A DNA stretch of 64,000 nt from Cognatitamlana sp035818475. GTDB lineage: Bacteria; Bacteroidota; Bacteroidia; Flavobacteriales; Flavobacteriaceae. The notes beneath the pieces are model-generated. The model worked only from the letters and a program-made list of their open reading frames with translations. It was not told where the DNA came from and ran no database searches. The stretch spans positions 2,728,001-2,792,000 of the forward strand of contig NZ_JAYMGV010000001.1 of NCBI RefSeq assembly GCF_035818475.1, in the 5' to 3' direction. Made by a program: the position numbers and the translations under genes. Shown here one piece after another: positions 43,286 to 51,899 of the stretch; the first letter of the stretch is position 1, and every line of letters starts with the position of its first letter.

Positions 43286-44599
43286 ATGCTTAACCACTTT
43301 AAAAACCATATTGAAGACCAGCTTGAATTTTTAAATCAGAGTAAGCTACTTATTGCCATTTCTGGGGGTGTGGATAGTGTAGTTTTAACGCATTTATGTT
43401 ATCAGCTTAAATTAAATATAGCATTAGCACACTGTAATTTTAATTTGAGAGGAAAAGAAAGTGATGCAGATGAAGATTCCGTATTGCAATTAGCAGAAGA
43501 TTTAGAGCTTGAAGTTTTTATACAGCGTTTTGACACTGATCAATATGCAAAAGCACATAAACGCTCCATTCAAATGGCAGCTCGTGAGTTACGCTATAAT
43601 TGGTTTGAAGAATTGTCAGAGCAGTTGGGATTTGATTATGTTTTAACGGCACATCATGCCGATGATAATCTGGAAACTTTTTTAATTAATTTTACCAGGG
43701 GTACCGGGCTGGATGGATTAACCGGAATTCCACGGGTTAATGGCAAATTTGTACGTCCTCTTTTACCTTTCTCAAGTGATGTTATTAAAACTTATGCAAA
43801 AGAGAACACTATAAAATGGAGGGATGATAGTAGTAACAAGTCTGTAAAGTATTTACGGAATAAACTGCGTCATGAAGTGATTCCTATTCTAAAAGAAATA
43901 AACCCGAGTTTACTTCAAAGTTTTCAAGCTACACTTAACCATTTGAATGATTCGTCTTCTATAGTTAATGATCGAATGAATTCTTTTTTGACAAATACAG
44001 CTGTAAATATTAAGGACGATGAAGTTAAATTCAAAATATCAGAATTTAAAGAAGTAAGGCAGCCAAAGGCCTATTTATTTGAAGCATTAAAAGCGTTTGG
44101 GTTTACAGAGTGGGATGATGTTCTTAATTTACTGGATGCCCAGTCAGGAAAGCAAGTATTCTCAAACACACACAGACTTATAAAAGATAGGGATTCTTTA
44201 TTGTTAAGCCCAATTTCAACAGAAAGCCATCAGGAAATTTTAGTTTCAGAGGGAGACATACAGAAGGAAACACCTTTAGGAGTTTTATTTTTTGAAGAAG
44301 TTAATGAAGAGGTAAAACAAGCTGTAAATTGTATTCATGTAGATAAAGCGTTGTTAAGGTTTCCATTAATTCTCAGACAAAAAAGAGAAGGCGATGTGTT
44401 TTATCCTATAGGAATGTCAGGTAAGAAGAAGTTAAGCAAGTATTTTAAAGATGAGAAACTGTCTTTATTGGATAAAGAAAGAACCTGGTTACTTTGTTCA
44501 GGTAATGATATTATCTGGGTCGTAAACAGAAGGGCAGATCGCAGATTTAAAGTAACAAAGAGTACTGAAACCATACTAAAAATTGAATTGAAGCCCTAA
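43286..44599 (+). CDS. tilS: tRNA(Ile)-lysidine synthetase
   Basis: Adds lysine to C34 of tRNA(Ile2), changing it to read AUA. The 437-aa protein has the PP-loop SGGVDS (26-31), HCNFNLRGKESDADE, the HHADDNLETFLINFTRGTGLDGL region and the C-terminal domain with RQKREGDVFYPIGMSGKKKLSKYFKDEKL. Start at the ATG 43286 rather than GTG 43250 fits family N-termini (MLNHFKNHIE). Essential in most bacteria. Confidence 0.96.
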   Translation: MLNHFKNHIEDQLEFLNQSKLLIAISGGVDSVVLTHLCYQLKLNIALAHCNFNLRGKESDADEDSVLQLAEDLELEVFIQRFDTDQYAKAHKRSIQMAARELRYNWFEELSEQLGFDYVLTAHHADDNLETFLINFTRGTGLDGLTGIPRVNGKFVRPLLPFSSDVIKTYAKENTIKWRDDSSNKSVKYLRNKLRHEVIPILKEINPSLLQSFQATLNHLNDSSSIVNDRMNSFLTNTAVNIKDDEVKFKISEFKEVRQPKAYLFEALKAFGFTEWDDVLNLLDAQSGKQVFSNTHRLIKDRDSLLLSPISTESHQEILVSEGDIQKETPLGVLFFEEVNEEVKQAVNCIHVDKALLRFPLILRQKREGDVFYPIGMSGKKKLSKYFKDEKLSLLDKERTWLLCSGNDIIWVVNRRADRRFKVTKSTETILKIELKP

Positions 44600-44641
44600 C
44601 ACCATATTGAATGTGGTCATGGCATTTAAATAATATAAGAA

Positions 44642-46261
44642 TTGAAGCTGCAAGGACAAATAGTTGATATAGTAAACAGAACAATTTTTAAAGGAGAGAT
44701 TACTTTTGAAAATGGAAATATAGCATCGATAATAGAAAAGCAGCATGATGTTAATCACTATATTCTGCCGGGCTTTGTAGATGCACATATACATATTGAA
44801 AGTTCCATGCTTGTACCTTCAGAATTTGCAAAAATAGCAGTCAGTCACGGTACGGTAGCTACCGTTTCAGATCCTCATGAAATAGCTAATGTTTTAGGAG
44901 TTGAAGGTGTAGAGTTTATGATTGAGAATGGAAAGCAGGTACCGTTTAAATTCAATTTTGGAGCCCCGTCATGTGTGCCTGCTACAAATTTTGAATCGGC
45001 AGGGGCCACAATAAACTCCAATGCTATTAAAACATTACTTGAAAGCCCTGAAATTAAATACCTGGCAGAGATGATGAATTACCCGGGTGTTCTTTTTGAT
45101 GATGGCGAGGTCATGAAAAAAATAGCATGGGCGAAAACTTATAATAAACCCGTAGATGGTCATGCTCCCGGTTTAAGAGGTGATGATCTTACTAAATATA
45201 TAGATGCAGGTATTTCAACAGATCATGAATGTTTTACTTATGACGAAGCCTTGGAAAAGCTACGGAAAGGTATGAAGATTTTAATACGGGAAGGGAGTGC
45301 TGCCAAGAATTTTGAAGCATTAATTGATTTATTACCTGAGTATTATAACCATATGATGTTTTGTAGTGATGATAAGCATCCGGATGATTTGATAATTGAT
45401 CATATTAATCAATTATGTGCCAGGGCTGTTGCTAAAGGCATTGATGTTTTTAAAGTTTTAAAAGCGGCTTGTGTTAATCCGGTAAATCATTATAATTTAG
45501 ACGTTGGTTTACTACAGGTTGGAGATTTAGCAGATTGCATTGTTGTGGAAGATTTAAAGACCTTTAAAACACTGCAAACTTATATAAATGGCCAATTAGT
45601 TTATGATAATGACAAGTCGTTGATAGAGTCAGCACCTTTTGAAAATTTGAATAATTTTAATTGTGATAAAAAAGAAATTGAAGATTTCAGGGTAGAATCT
45701 TTAGCAAAAGAGATTCGGGTTATAGAGGCTTTGGATGGGCAATTGGTGACAAACGAAATTATTGCTAAACCATTAATTTCAAAAGGAAATTTGATTTCAG
45801 ATATTGATAAGGATATTTTAAAAATGACGGTGGTCAACAGGTACCAAAATCAAAAACCAGCAATGGCTTTTATTAAAAATTTTGGATTGAAGGAAGGCGC
45901 CATTGCTTCTTCAGTTGGGCATGATTCTCATAATATTATAGCAATCGGTGTTTCAGACAAAGTTATTTGTAAAGCCGTTAACCTGGTGATTGAGAATAAA
46001 GGTGGTATTTGTGCAGTATCTAATTCCAATGAAAAAATAGTACCACTTCCGGTTGCAGGTATTATGAGTGATAAGAATGGAGAAACTATTGGTATACAAT
46101 ATGCCGAATTGGATAAAATGGCGAAACAAATGGGAAGTCAATTACACGCGCCATATATGAGCCTGTCCTTTATGGCCTTATTGGTTATACCATCCTTAAA
46201 ATTAAGTGATAAAGGTCTGTTTAACGGAAAAGATTTTAAGTTTACCTCATTAGAAGTTTAG
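44642..46261 (+). CDS. ade: adenine deaminase
   Basis: Deaminates adenine to hypoxanthine in purine salvage. The 539-aa amidohydrolase has ILPGFVDAHIHIESSML with metal ligands at His49 and His51, SDPHEIANVLG, and the C-terminal domain with SVGHDSHNIIAIG and GQLVTNEII. Starts with TTG at 44642. It lies 42 bases after tilS, so may be read with it. Confidence 0.95.
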   Translation: MKLQGQIVDIVNRTIFKGEITFENGNIASIIEKQHDVNHYILPGFVDAHIHIESSMLVPSEFAKIAVSHGTVATVSDPHEIANVLGVEGVEFMIENGKQVPFKFNFGAPSCVPATNFESAGATINSNAIKTLLESPEIKYLAEMMNYPGVLFDDGEVMKKIAWAKTYNKPVDGHAPGLRGDDLTKYIDAGISTDHECFTYDEALEKLRKGMKILIREGSAAKNFEALIDLLPEYYNHMMFCSDDKHPDDLIIDHINQLCARAVAKGIDVFKVLKAACVNPVNHYNLDVGLLQVGDLADCIVVEDLKTFKTLQTYINGQLVYDNDKSLIESAPFENLNNFNCDKKEIEDFRVESLAKEIRVIEALDGQLVTNEIIAKPLISKGNLISDIDKDILKMTVVNRYQNQKPAMAFIKNFGLKEGAIASSVGHDSHNIIAIGVSDKVICKAVNLVIENKGGICAVSNSNEKIVPLPVAGIMSDKNGETIGIQYAELDKMAKQMGSQLHAPYMSLSFMALLVIPSLKLSDKGLFNGKDFKFTSLEV

Positions 46262-46295
46262 AAAACACTGAAGGTTGCTGCAAAAAAGTTGAATT

Positions 46296-47249
46296 ATGCC
46301 AGTAATAGAGAGCAAATACAAACCCAGGTTTTACTTTAAAAACGGATTTATTTCCACTGTTTATTCCGGATTAATAAGGCGTGTGTCTTTAAATCAGGAA
46401 CGGGAACGAATAACCTTGCCTGACGGTGATTTTCTGGATCTGGATTGGAGCCATGCTAAAGAAAAATCAGAAAAACTCATTGTTTTATTACATGGACTGG
46501 AAGGAAATGGCCAACGGCCGTATATGACCGGAACAGCAAAACTTTTTAATAAGAATGGTATAGATGCAGTTTGTGTCAATTTTAGAGGTTGCAGTGGTGA
46601 GGATAATTTGAAGTTTAAAAGTTATCATTCCGGGGCTACAGAAGACCTGGAGGCTATTATTGAACATGCCGTTTCAAAAAAGCACTATTCTGAAATTTAT
46701 TTAAAAGGAATAAGTCTTGGTGCTAATATGATTTTAAAATACTTAGGAGAACGTCCTACAGTACCTAAACAGCTTAAAGCTGCTATCGCTGTTTCTGTGC
46801 CTTGCTATTTGTCTGGTTCGGCAGCCGAATTACACACCTTTAAAAATAAACTGTATCATGACAGGTTTTTAAGACATTTGGTAAATCGTATAAAGATTAA
46901 ACAAAAGCGATTCCCTGAACAACTTAGTGTTAAAGCACTGGAATCTATTAAAACACTCATGGATTTTGATAACATTTACACTTCCAGAGCACATGGTTTT
47001 GAAGATGCACTGGATTATTATACAAGGTGTAGTAGTTTGCAGTTCCTTGAAAACATAAAGATTCCAACACTTATTATAAATGCATTGAATGATTCGTTTT
47101 TATCTCCGGAATGTTTTCCGGTAAAAGAAGCCAAAAACAATGAAAACCTTTATTTAGAAATGCCAAAACATGGCGGACACTCCGGGTTTATTGATAAAAA
47201 GAATGTGTATTATAATGAAAAGTGCGCCTTGGAATTTGTAAATAATTAA
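46296..47249 (+). CDS. YheT-family alpha/beta hydrolase
   Basis: A 317-aa hydrolase with oxyanion motif LLHGLEGNGQRPYMTG, nucleophile Ser in KGISLGANMILKYLGE, and the final His in MPKHGGHSGFI. Family members are esterases of unknown natural substrate. Located 34 bases after ade and 113 before the Fe-S subunit gene. Confidence 0.93.
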   Translation: MPVIESKYKPRFYFKNGFISTVYSGLIRRVSLNQERERITLPDGDFLDLDWSHAKEKSEKLIVLLHGLEGNGQRPYMTGTAKLFNKNGIDAVCVNFRGCSGEDNLKFKSYHSGATEDLEAIIEHAVSKKHYSEIYLKGISLGANMILKYLGERPTVPKQLKAAIAVSVPCYLSGSAAELHTFKNKLYHDRFLRHLVNRIKIKQKRFPEQLSVKALESIKTLMDFDNIYTSRAHGFEDALDYYTRCSSLQFLENIKIPTLIINALNDSFLSPECFPVKEAKNNENLYLEMPKHGGHSGFIDKKNVYYNEKCALEFVNN

Positions 47250-47362
47250 GGTAAAATAATCTTATTTGTTGGTATTTGAGACTTAGTTAAGGCTCTGTTA
47301 AAATTATATGTTAGTGAATTACTAATTGTATTTTTTAATAACTTCATGCAAAAATCAAAATC

Positions 47363-47824
47363 ATGCCAACGTTCAATTTAAAAATTAATAATAAAATACA
47401 TACTGTTGAGGCAGATATGGACACCCCCTTATTATGGGTTCTAAGAGATAATATAGATCTGGTAGGTACAAAATTTGGATGCGGTATAGGGCAATGTGGT
47501 GCATGTACTGTTCATGTAGATGGTAATGCGATGAGAAGTTGTCTTCTTCAGGTATCTCAGGCAGAAGGTATGGAAATTACTACTATTGAAGGGCTTTCTA
47601 AAAATGGAGACCACCCGGTACAGCAAGCTTGGAAAGACATTGATGTCCCACAATGCGGGTATTGCCAATCCGGACAAATCATGACAGCTTCGGCTTTTCT
47701 GGAAAGAAATTCCAATCCCAGAAAATCTGAAATAAGAAATGCCATGCACGGTAACATATGTAGATGTGCGTCTTATAACAGCATAGAAAAAGCAGTAGAG
47801 ACCGCAGCAAAAAAGTTAAGTTAA
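47363..47824 (+). CDS. molybdenum hydroxylase small subunit, [2Fe-2S] protein (IorA-like)
   Basis: A 153-aa electron-transfer subunit carrying two [2Fe-2S] clusters: Cys40, 45, 48 and 60 (plant-ferredoxin type; GCGIGQCGACTVHVDG) and Cys98, 101, 133 and 135 (CGYCQSGQ, CRCASY). Such subunits pass electrons from the molybdopterin site to a carrier. The next gene is its catalytic partner, 22 bases on. The family is annotated as isoquinoline 1-oxidoreductase alpha, but the substrate here is unknown. Confidence 0.94.
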   Translation: MPTFNLKINNKIHTVEADMDTPLLWVLRDNIDLVGTKFGCGIGQCGACTVHVDGNAMRSCLLQVSQAEGMEITTIEGLSKNGDHPVQQAWKDIDVPQCGYCQSGQIMTASAFLERNSNPRKSEIRNAMHGNICRCASYNSIEKAVETAAKKLS

Positions 47825-47846
47825 TAACCTTATTAAACAAACAAAA

Positions 47847-50003
47847 ATGAAACCTTCAAATAAATTAGCTTTCAGTAGAAGATCGTTCTTAAAAACCTCG
47901 GCATTAGCCAGTGGAGGAATGCTTATAGGGTTTAACTTATTCAATGCCTGTAAAGAAAATGTTGACCCGCCAATAGATATTAGCCAATTAAATTTTAATG
48001 ACTTTAATGCATTTATAAAGATTTCGGATGAGGGAAAAGTGACTATTTTTTCTCCTAATCCGGAGATTGGCCAGGGGGTAAAAACATCTATGCCTATGCT
48101 TATAGCTGAAGAGCTGGATGTGAACTGGGACGATGTATATGTAGAACAAGGGAAATTAGATACGGAAAATTATACACGTCAGGTAGCAGGAGGAAGCCAG
48201 TCTATAAGACATGGATGGGAGCCGTTAAGACAAACAGGTGCAACGGCCAAGCAAATGCTTGTAAATGCAGCTGCAGCAAGATGGGGTGTAGAGGCTTCTG
48301 AGTGTACAGCTAAAGCAGGTATTATTACCAATGCCAATGGTGATAAATTAGGCTATGGAGATGTGGTTAAGGAGGCCGCTTTATTGGAAGTTCCTGAGGA
48401 TGTAAAGTTAAAGGACCCTAAAGATTTTAATATTATTGGAAAGGGGAAAAGTAATGTTGACATAGACAAGATCATTACAGGTAAGCCATTATTTGGGTTA
48501 GATTATAAAGAAGATGGTATGCTGTACGCATCGGTTTTAAGACCGCCCGCATTTGGGCAGGTATTAGAATCTTTTGATGATTCTGAAGCAAAAGGTTTAT
48601 CCGGAGTTAGTGACGTTATAAAGTTTGGCAATAAAATTGCGGTTTTGGCAAACAGCACGTGGATTGCTATGAAAGGTAAAAAGGCGTTAAAGGCGAATTG
48701 GAAACAGGATTCACCGGCTGAAAGCACAGCACTTCACGATCAAAAACTATTAGAACTTTTAAATGGAAATACATTTGATACACGTAGAAAAGACGGTAAT
48801 GTAAAAAAGGCTTTTTCTGAAGCAGATAAAGTTTTAGAGCGTACCTATGAATCACCGTTTTTACCACATAACTGTATGGAACCTATGAATTTCTTTGCCA
48901 ATGTAACACCGGAAAAGATCCACCTGGTAGGACCTATTCAAACACCGGGGGGAACAGCAAGAAGAGTCGCAAAACTTTTAGATAGAAAAGAAGAAGAAGT
49001 CCTTTTGGAAATGACTAGAATGGGCGGTGGTTTTGGAAGACGTTTATATGGAGATTTTGTTTTAGAAGCTGCTGAAATTTCCAATTTAGCAAAAAAACCG
49101 GTGAAAGTTGTTTTTTCTCGTGAAGATGACATGACAGCAGGAACATACAGACCGGCCATTAAATACAAAATTGCTGCAGCTATTAAAGACGGTAAAATAA
49201 CCGGGTATCATTTAAAGGAAGCCGCTATAAACAGTAATATGTATGGTTTAATACCTAACTTTTTTCCGGCTGGGGCCATTAAAAATTATCAGGTAGATAC
49301 GGCCAATTATAAAAGTAATATCACAACAGGTGCCTGGAGAGCGCCATATACCAATTTCCTGGCGAGTGCAGAACAAAGTTTTTTTGATGAGCTTGCGGAA
49401 GAACTGGGCATTGATAGAATTCAATTACATTTAGATTTATTACAAAATGTAAAAGGCACTACAGATAAACGGATCCAATATAGTCCGGAACGTTTGGAAG
49501 GTGTTATCAAGCTGGCTGTTGAAAAATCCAATTGGGGTAAAGCTAGTGATGGTGTTTATCAGGGGTTTTCGGTTTACTATTGTCATAATACACATGTTGC
49601 AGAAGTTGCAGATATAGTTATGGAGAATGGTGTGCCAAATGTAAAAAAGGTTGTTTGTGCAGTAGATTGTGGAGTGGTAGTAAACCCCTTAGGGGCATTA
49701 AATCAAATAAAAGGAGGTGTAATAGATGGTATAGGACATTCGATGTATAGCAATTTTGCCTTTAAAAATGGAAGACCTCAGTTTAATAATTTTAATGACT
49801 ATCAGTTAATTAAAATGGGACAAACACCAGAGGTTGAAGTCTATTTTGTAGAAAGTGATATCGCACCAACTGGGCTAGGAGAACCAACATTGCCTCCGGT
49901 AGGAGCAGCGGTAGCTAATGCTATTTATGCCGCAACTGGTAAACGGTTATACAAACAACCGTATATGAGTCATATGAATATAGAAGAGAAGGTATTGGGA
50001 TAA
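47847..50003 (+). CDS. molybdenum hydroxylase large subunit, Tat-exported (IorB-like)
   Basis: A 718-aa molybdopterin-cytosine-dinucleotide subunit. The N-terminus holds a twin-arginine signal (SRRSFLKTSALASGG) and a Cys in LFNACKEN that could be a lipobox, so a periplasm-facing membrane-bound enzyme is likely. Cofactor-binding stretches include GGSQSIRHGWEPLRQTGA, TRMGGGFGRR, TTGAWRAPYTNF and the catalytic base Glu679 in TGLGEPTLPPVGAA. Oxidises an aldehyde or N-heterocycle; substrate not predictable. Confidence 0.94.
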   Translation: MKPSNKLAFSRRSFLKTSALASGGMLIGFNLFNACKENVDPPIDISQLNFNDFNAFIKISDEGKVTIFSPNPEIGQGVKTSMPMLIAEELDVNWDDVYVEQGKLDTENYTRQVAGGSQSIRHGWEPLRQTGATAKQMLVNAAAARWGVEASECTAKAGIITNANGDKLGYGDVVKEAALLEVPEDVKLKDPKDFNIIGKGKSNVDIDKIITGKPLFGLDYKEDGMLYASVLRPPAFGQVLESFDDSEAKGLSGVSDVIKFGNKIAVLANSTWIAMKGKKALKANWKQDSPAESTALHDQKLLELLNGNTFDTRRKDGNVKKAFSEADKVLERTYESPFLPHNCMEPMNFFANVTPEKIHLVGPIQTPGGTARRVAKLLDRKEEEVLLEMTRMGGGFGRRLYGDFVLEAAEISNLAKKPVKVVFSREDDMTAGTYRPAIKYKIAAAIKDGKITGYHLKEAAINSNMYGLIPNFFPAGAIKNYQVDTANYKSNITTGAWRAPYTNFLASAEQSFFDELAEELGIDRIQLHLDLLQNVKGTTDKRIQYSPERLEGVIKLAVEKSNWGKASDGVYQGFSVYYCHNTHVAEVADIVMENGVPNVKKVVCAVDCGVVVNPLGALNQIKGGVIDGIGHSMYSNFAFKNGRPQFNNFNDYQLIKMGQTPEVEVYFVESDIAPTGLGEPTLPPVGAAVANAIYAATGKRLYKQPYMSHMNIEEKVLG

Positions 50004-50022
50004 AATAAATGTATTAGTAGTT

Positions 50023-50057
50023 ATAAAACCTTTTTAATCAAAGGTTTTATGCTTTTT
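50023..50057 (+). terminator. hairpin between the hydroxylase and xdhC
   Basis: ATAAAACCTT (50023-50032) pairs perfectly with AAGGTTTTAT (50041-50050) around eight bases, followed by GCTTTTT. It covers the upstream candidate ATG of xdhC (50049), so the later ATG 50061 is the better start. It may reduce expression of the downstream genes. Confidence 0.55.
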
Positions 50058-50060
50058 ATT

Positions 50061-51080
50061 ATGACACATGAATTCAAAAAAATAGTTAAGGAAGGTTTAA
50101 AAGCCGGAGAAAAAGGGCAGAAATCTGTTTTAGCGTCAGTAGTAGCATTAGATGGATCGTCTTATCGAAGACCGGGAGTTAGAATGCTCATTTTAGAGCA
50201 TGGAGCAATGGTTGGAGCTGTTAGTGGTGGTTGTGTGGAAAAAGAGATTTTATTACAATCAGAATCGGTATTTAAGACGGGAGTATCTAAAATAATGACT
50301 TATGACGGTAGATACCGTTTGGGGTGTGAAGGTGTTTTATATATTTTGATTGAACCGTTTAACCCCAATAAAGAATTTGTTAGCGCCTTTACTAATTATC
50401 TGAAAGTGCGTGCTTCTTTTGAAGTTATATCCTACTTTAATAAGAAAGTAGGAGTGTCCTCATGCTTTGGGTCCTATGTGAAAATAGAAAAAGAACTATT
50501 TTCTATTGGTAACACTAGAATGACCAATGATACAGATCAGATGGAGGTGTTTAAACAAACGATGACTCCTTGTTTCAAGTTAATCATAGTTGGAGCCGAG
50601 CATGATGCCGTTGAACTTTGTAAATATACGGCTTTAATGGGATGGGAAGTTACTATTCTTGCAGGGGTGTCAGAGCCTAAATCGATCAGTGATTTTCCAG
50701 GTGCTGAAAAGATTTACACCATCACCCCGGAAAATATGGATTTTTCAAAGGTTGATGATCAAACAGCTATAGTATTGATGACACATAATTTTGCATACGA
50801 CCTTCGTTATTTGGTAGCGTTAAAGAATACTAAACCCAATTATATAGGCTTATTAGGACCTACAAAAAGAAGGGACGATATGTTATCGCAGTTTATGGAA
50901 TACTGTCCTGATATTGATGATGATTTTTTAGAAACCATTCATGGGCCGGCTGGTCTTAATATTGGTTCGGAAACGCCCCAGGAAATAGCAGTTTCTATTG
51001 TTGCAGAGATTTTGGCGTTTACCAGAAAGCAACATCCCATTTCTTTAAGTGATAAAGTAGGACGCATTCACTCTAAATAG
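50061..51080 (+). CDS. XdhC family molybdenum cofactor chaperone
   Basis: A 339-aa XdhC/CoxI-type protein that binds and delivers sulfurated molybdenum cofactor to hydroxylases. The N-terminal part has SSYRRPGVRMLI and GAVSGGCVEKEI; the C-terminal Rossmann domain has LIIVGAEHDAVELCKYTALMGW and YIGLLGPTKRRD. ATG 50061 is chosen because the hairpin before it includes the ATG at 50049. Eight bases before mocA. Confidence 0.92.
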   Translation: MTHEFKKIVKEGLKAGEKGQKSVLASVVALDGSSYRRPGVRMLILEHGAMVGAVSGGCVEKEILLQSESVFKTGVSKIMTYDGRYRLGCEGVLYILIEPFNPNKEFVSAFTNYLKVRASFEVISYFNKKVGVSSCFGSYVKIEKELFSIGNTRMTNDTDQMEVFKQTMTPCFKLIIVGAEHDAVELCKYTALMGWEVTILAGVSEPKSISDFPGAEKIYTITPENMDFSKVDDQTAIVLMTHNFAYDLRYLVALKNTKPNYIGLLGPTKRRDDMLSQFMEYCPDIDDDFLETIHGPAGLNIGSETPQEIAVSIVAEILAFTRKQHPISLSDKVGRIHSK

Positions 51081-51088
51081 TTTTTTGT

Positions 51089-51715
51089 TTGCATGATTAC
51101 AACCCAAATATTGCAATTGTTGTTTTAGCAGCGGGAAACTCCTCCAGAATGGGAACCCCCAAGCAATTACTAAGATGGGGAGATAATAATTTATTAACCC
51201 ATACGGTACAAACAGCTATTGAGGTAGGAGGTATTGAAGTTATAGTTGTTGTTGGAGCAAATAATAAGCGTATTGAACAAGAAATTAAACATCTCTCGGT
51301 AACGATACTAAATAATGTCAATTGGCAGGACGGACTAGGGAAGTCTATTGCCTGTGCTGCCAAATATGTATTAGATTCACAAATACAAATTGATGGCATA
51401 CTTATAACATTGGCAGATCAGCCATTTATTGAAGCCGACTATTTAAAAGACATAATCCGGAATTTTTCAGCAAACAAAAAGTGTATAATTGCTACTTCGT
51501 ATGGTAATAATAAAAAAGGAGTGCCGGTTCTTTTTGATAAATATTACTTTGAAGAATTGTCTAATTTAAGCGATGATGATGGCGCTAAATACGTGCTAAA
51601 ATCAAATATGTCATCTGTTAAAACTTTAAAAACTCGTGTGAAGACTTTAGATATAGACTCTAGGGAAGATTACGAAAATATTTACAAGATGAAGTTTGGC
51701 CCCAACGATAACTAA
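51089..51715 (+). CDS. mocA: molybdenum cofactor cytidylyltransferase-like protein
   Basis: A 208-aa nucleotidyltransferase that adds CMP to the pterin cofactor for MCD-type hydroxylases. The N-terminal signature is VLAAGNSSRMGTPKQLLRWG (12-31), then GLGKSIACA and the LADQPFI motif. TTG start at 51089; an ATG at 51093 is out of frame. Its presence confirms that the upstream hydroxylase uses MCD, which it probably makes. Confidence 0.9.
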   Translation: MHDYNPNIAIVVLAAGNSSRMGTPKQLLRWGDNNLLTHTVQTAIEVGGIEVIVVVGANNKRIEQEIKHLSVTILNNVNWQDGLGKSIACAAKYVLDSQIQIDGILITLADQPFIEADYLKDIIRNFSANKKCIIATSYGNNKKGVPVLFDKYYFEELSNLSDDDGAKYVLKSNMSSVKTLKTRVKTLDIDSREDYENIYKMKFGPNDN

Positions 51716-51738
51716 TTTACTTCTTAATGAAATTTACG

Positions 51739-51761
51739 AAAACCTTTAAGTAAAGGTTTTT
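51739..51761 (+). terminator. hairpin after mocA
   Basis: AAAACCTTTA (51739-51748) pairs with TAAAGGTTTT (51751-51760) around two bases, with TAATTTG after it. Its core is the same as the hairpin before xdhC. Confidence 0.6.
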
Positions 51762-51860
51762 AATTTGTATTAATTTGATTTACAGTTTATTGCAAAGTAT
51801 TTTGAATTCTGTTGGTATTAAAAATAGAGCCTTCAATCTTTAAAATGAAGTTTGCCTTCT

Positions 51861-51868
51861 TAACTTTG
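51861..51868 (+). promoter_or_regulatory. -7 promoter box before xylB
   Basis: TAACTTTG matches TAnnTTTG, 31 bases before the TTG start of xylB. No clear -33 element, and no evident LacI-type operator was seen nearby. Confidence 0.4.
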
Positions 51869-51899
51869 AAATTACCATTCAATTTTAATACATGTTATT

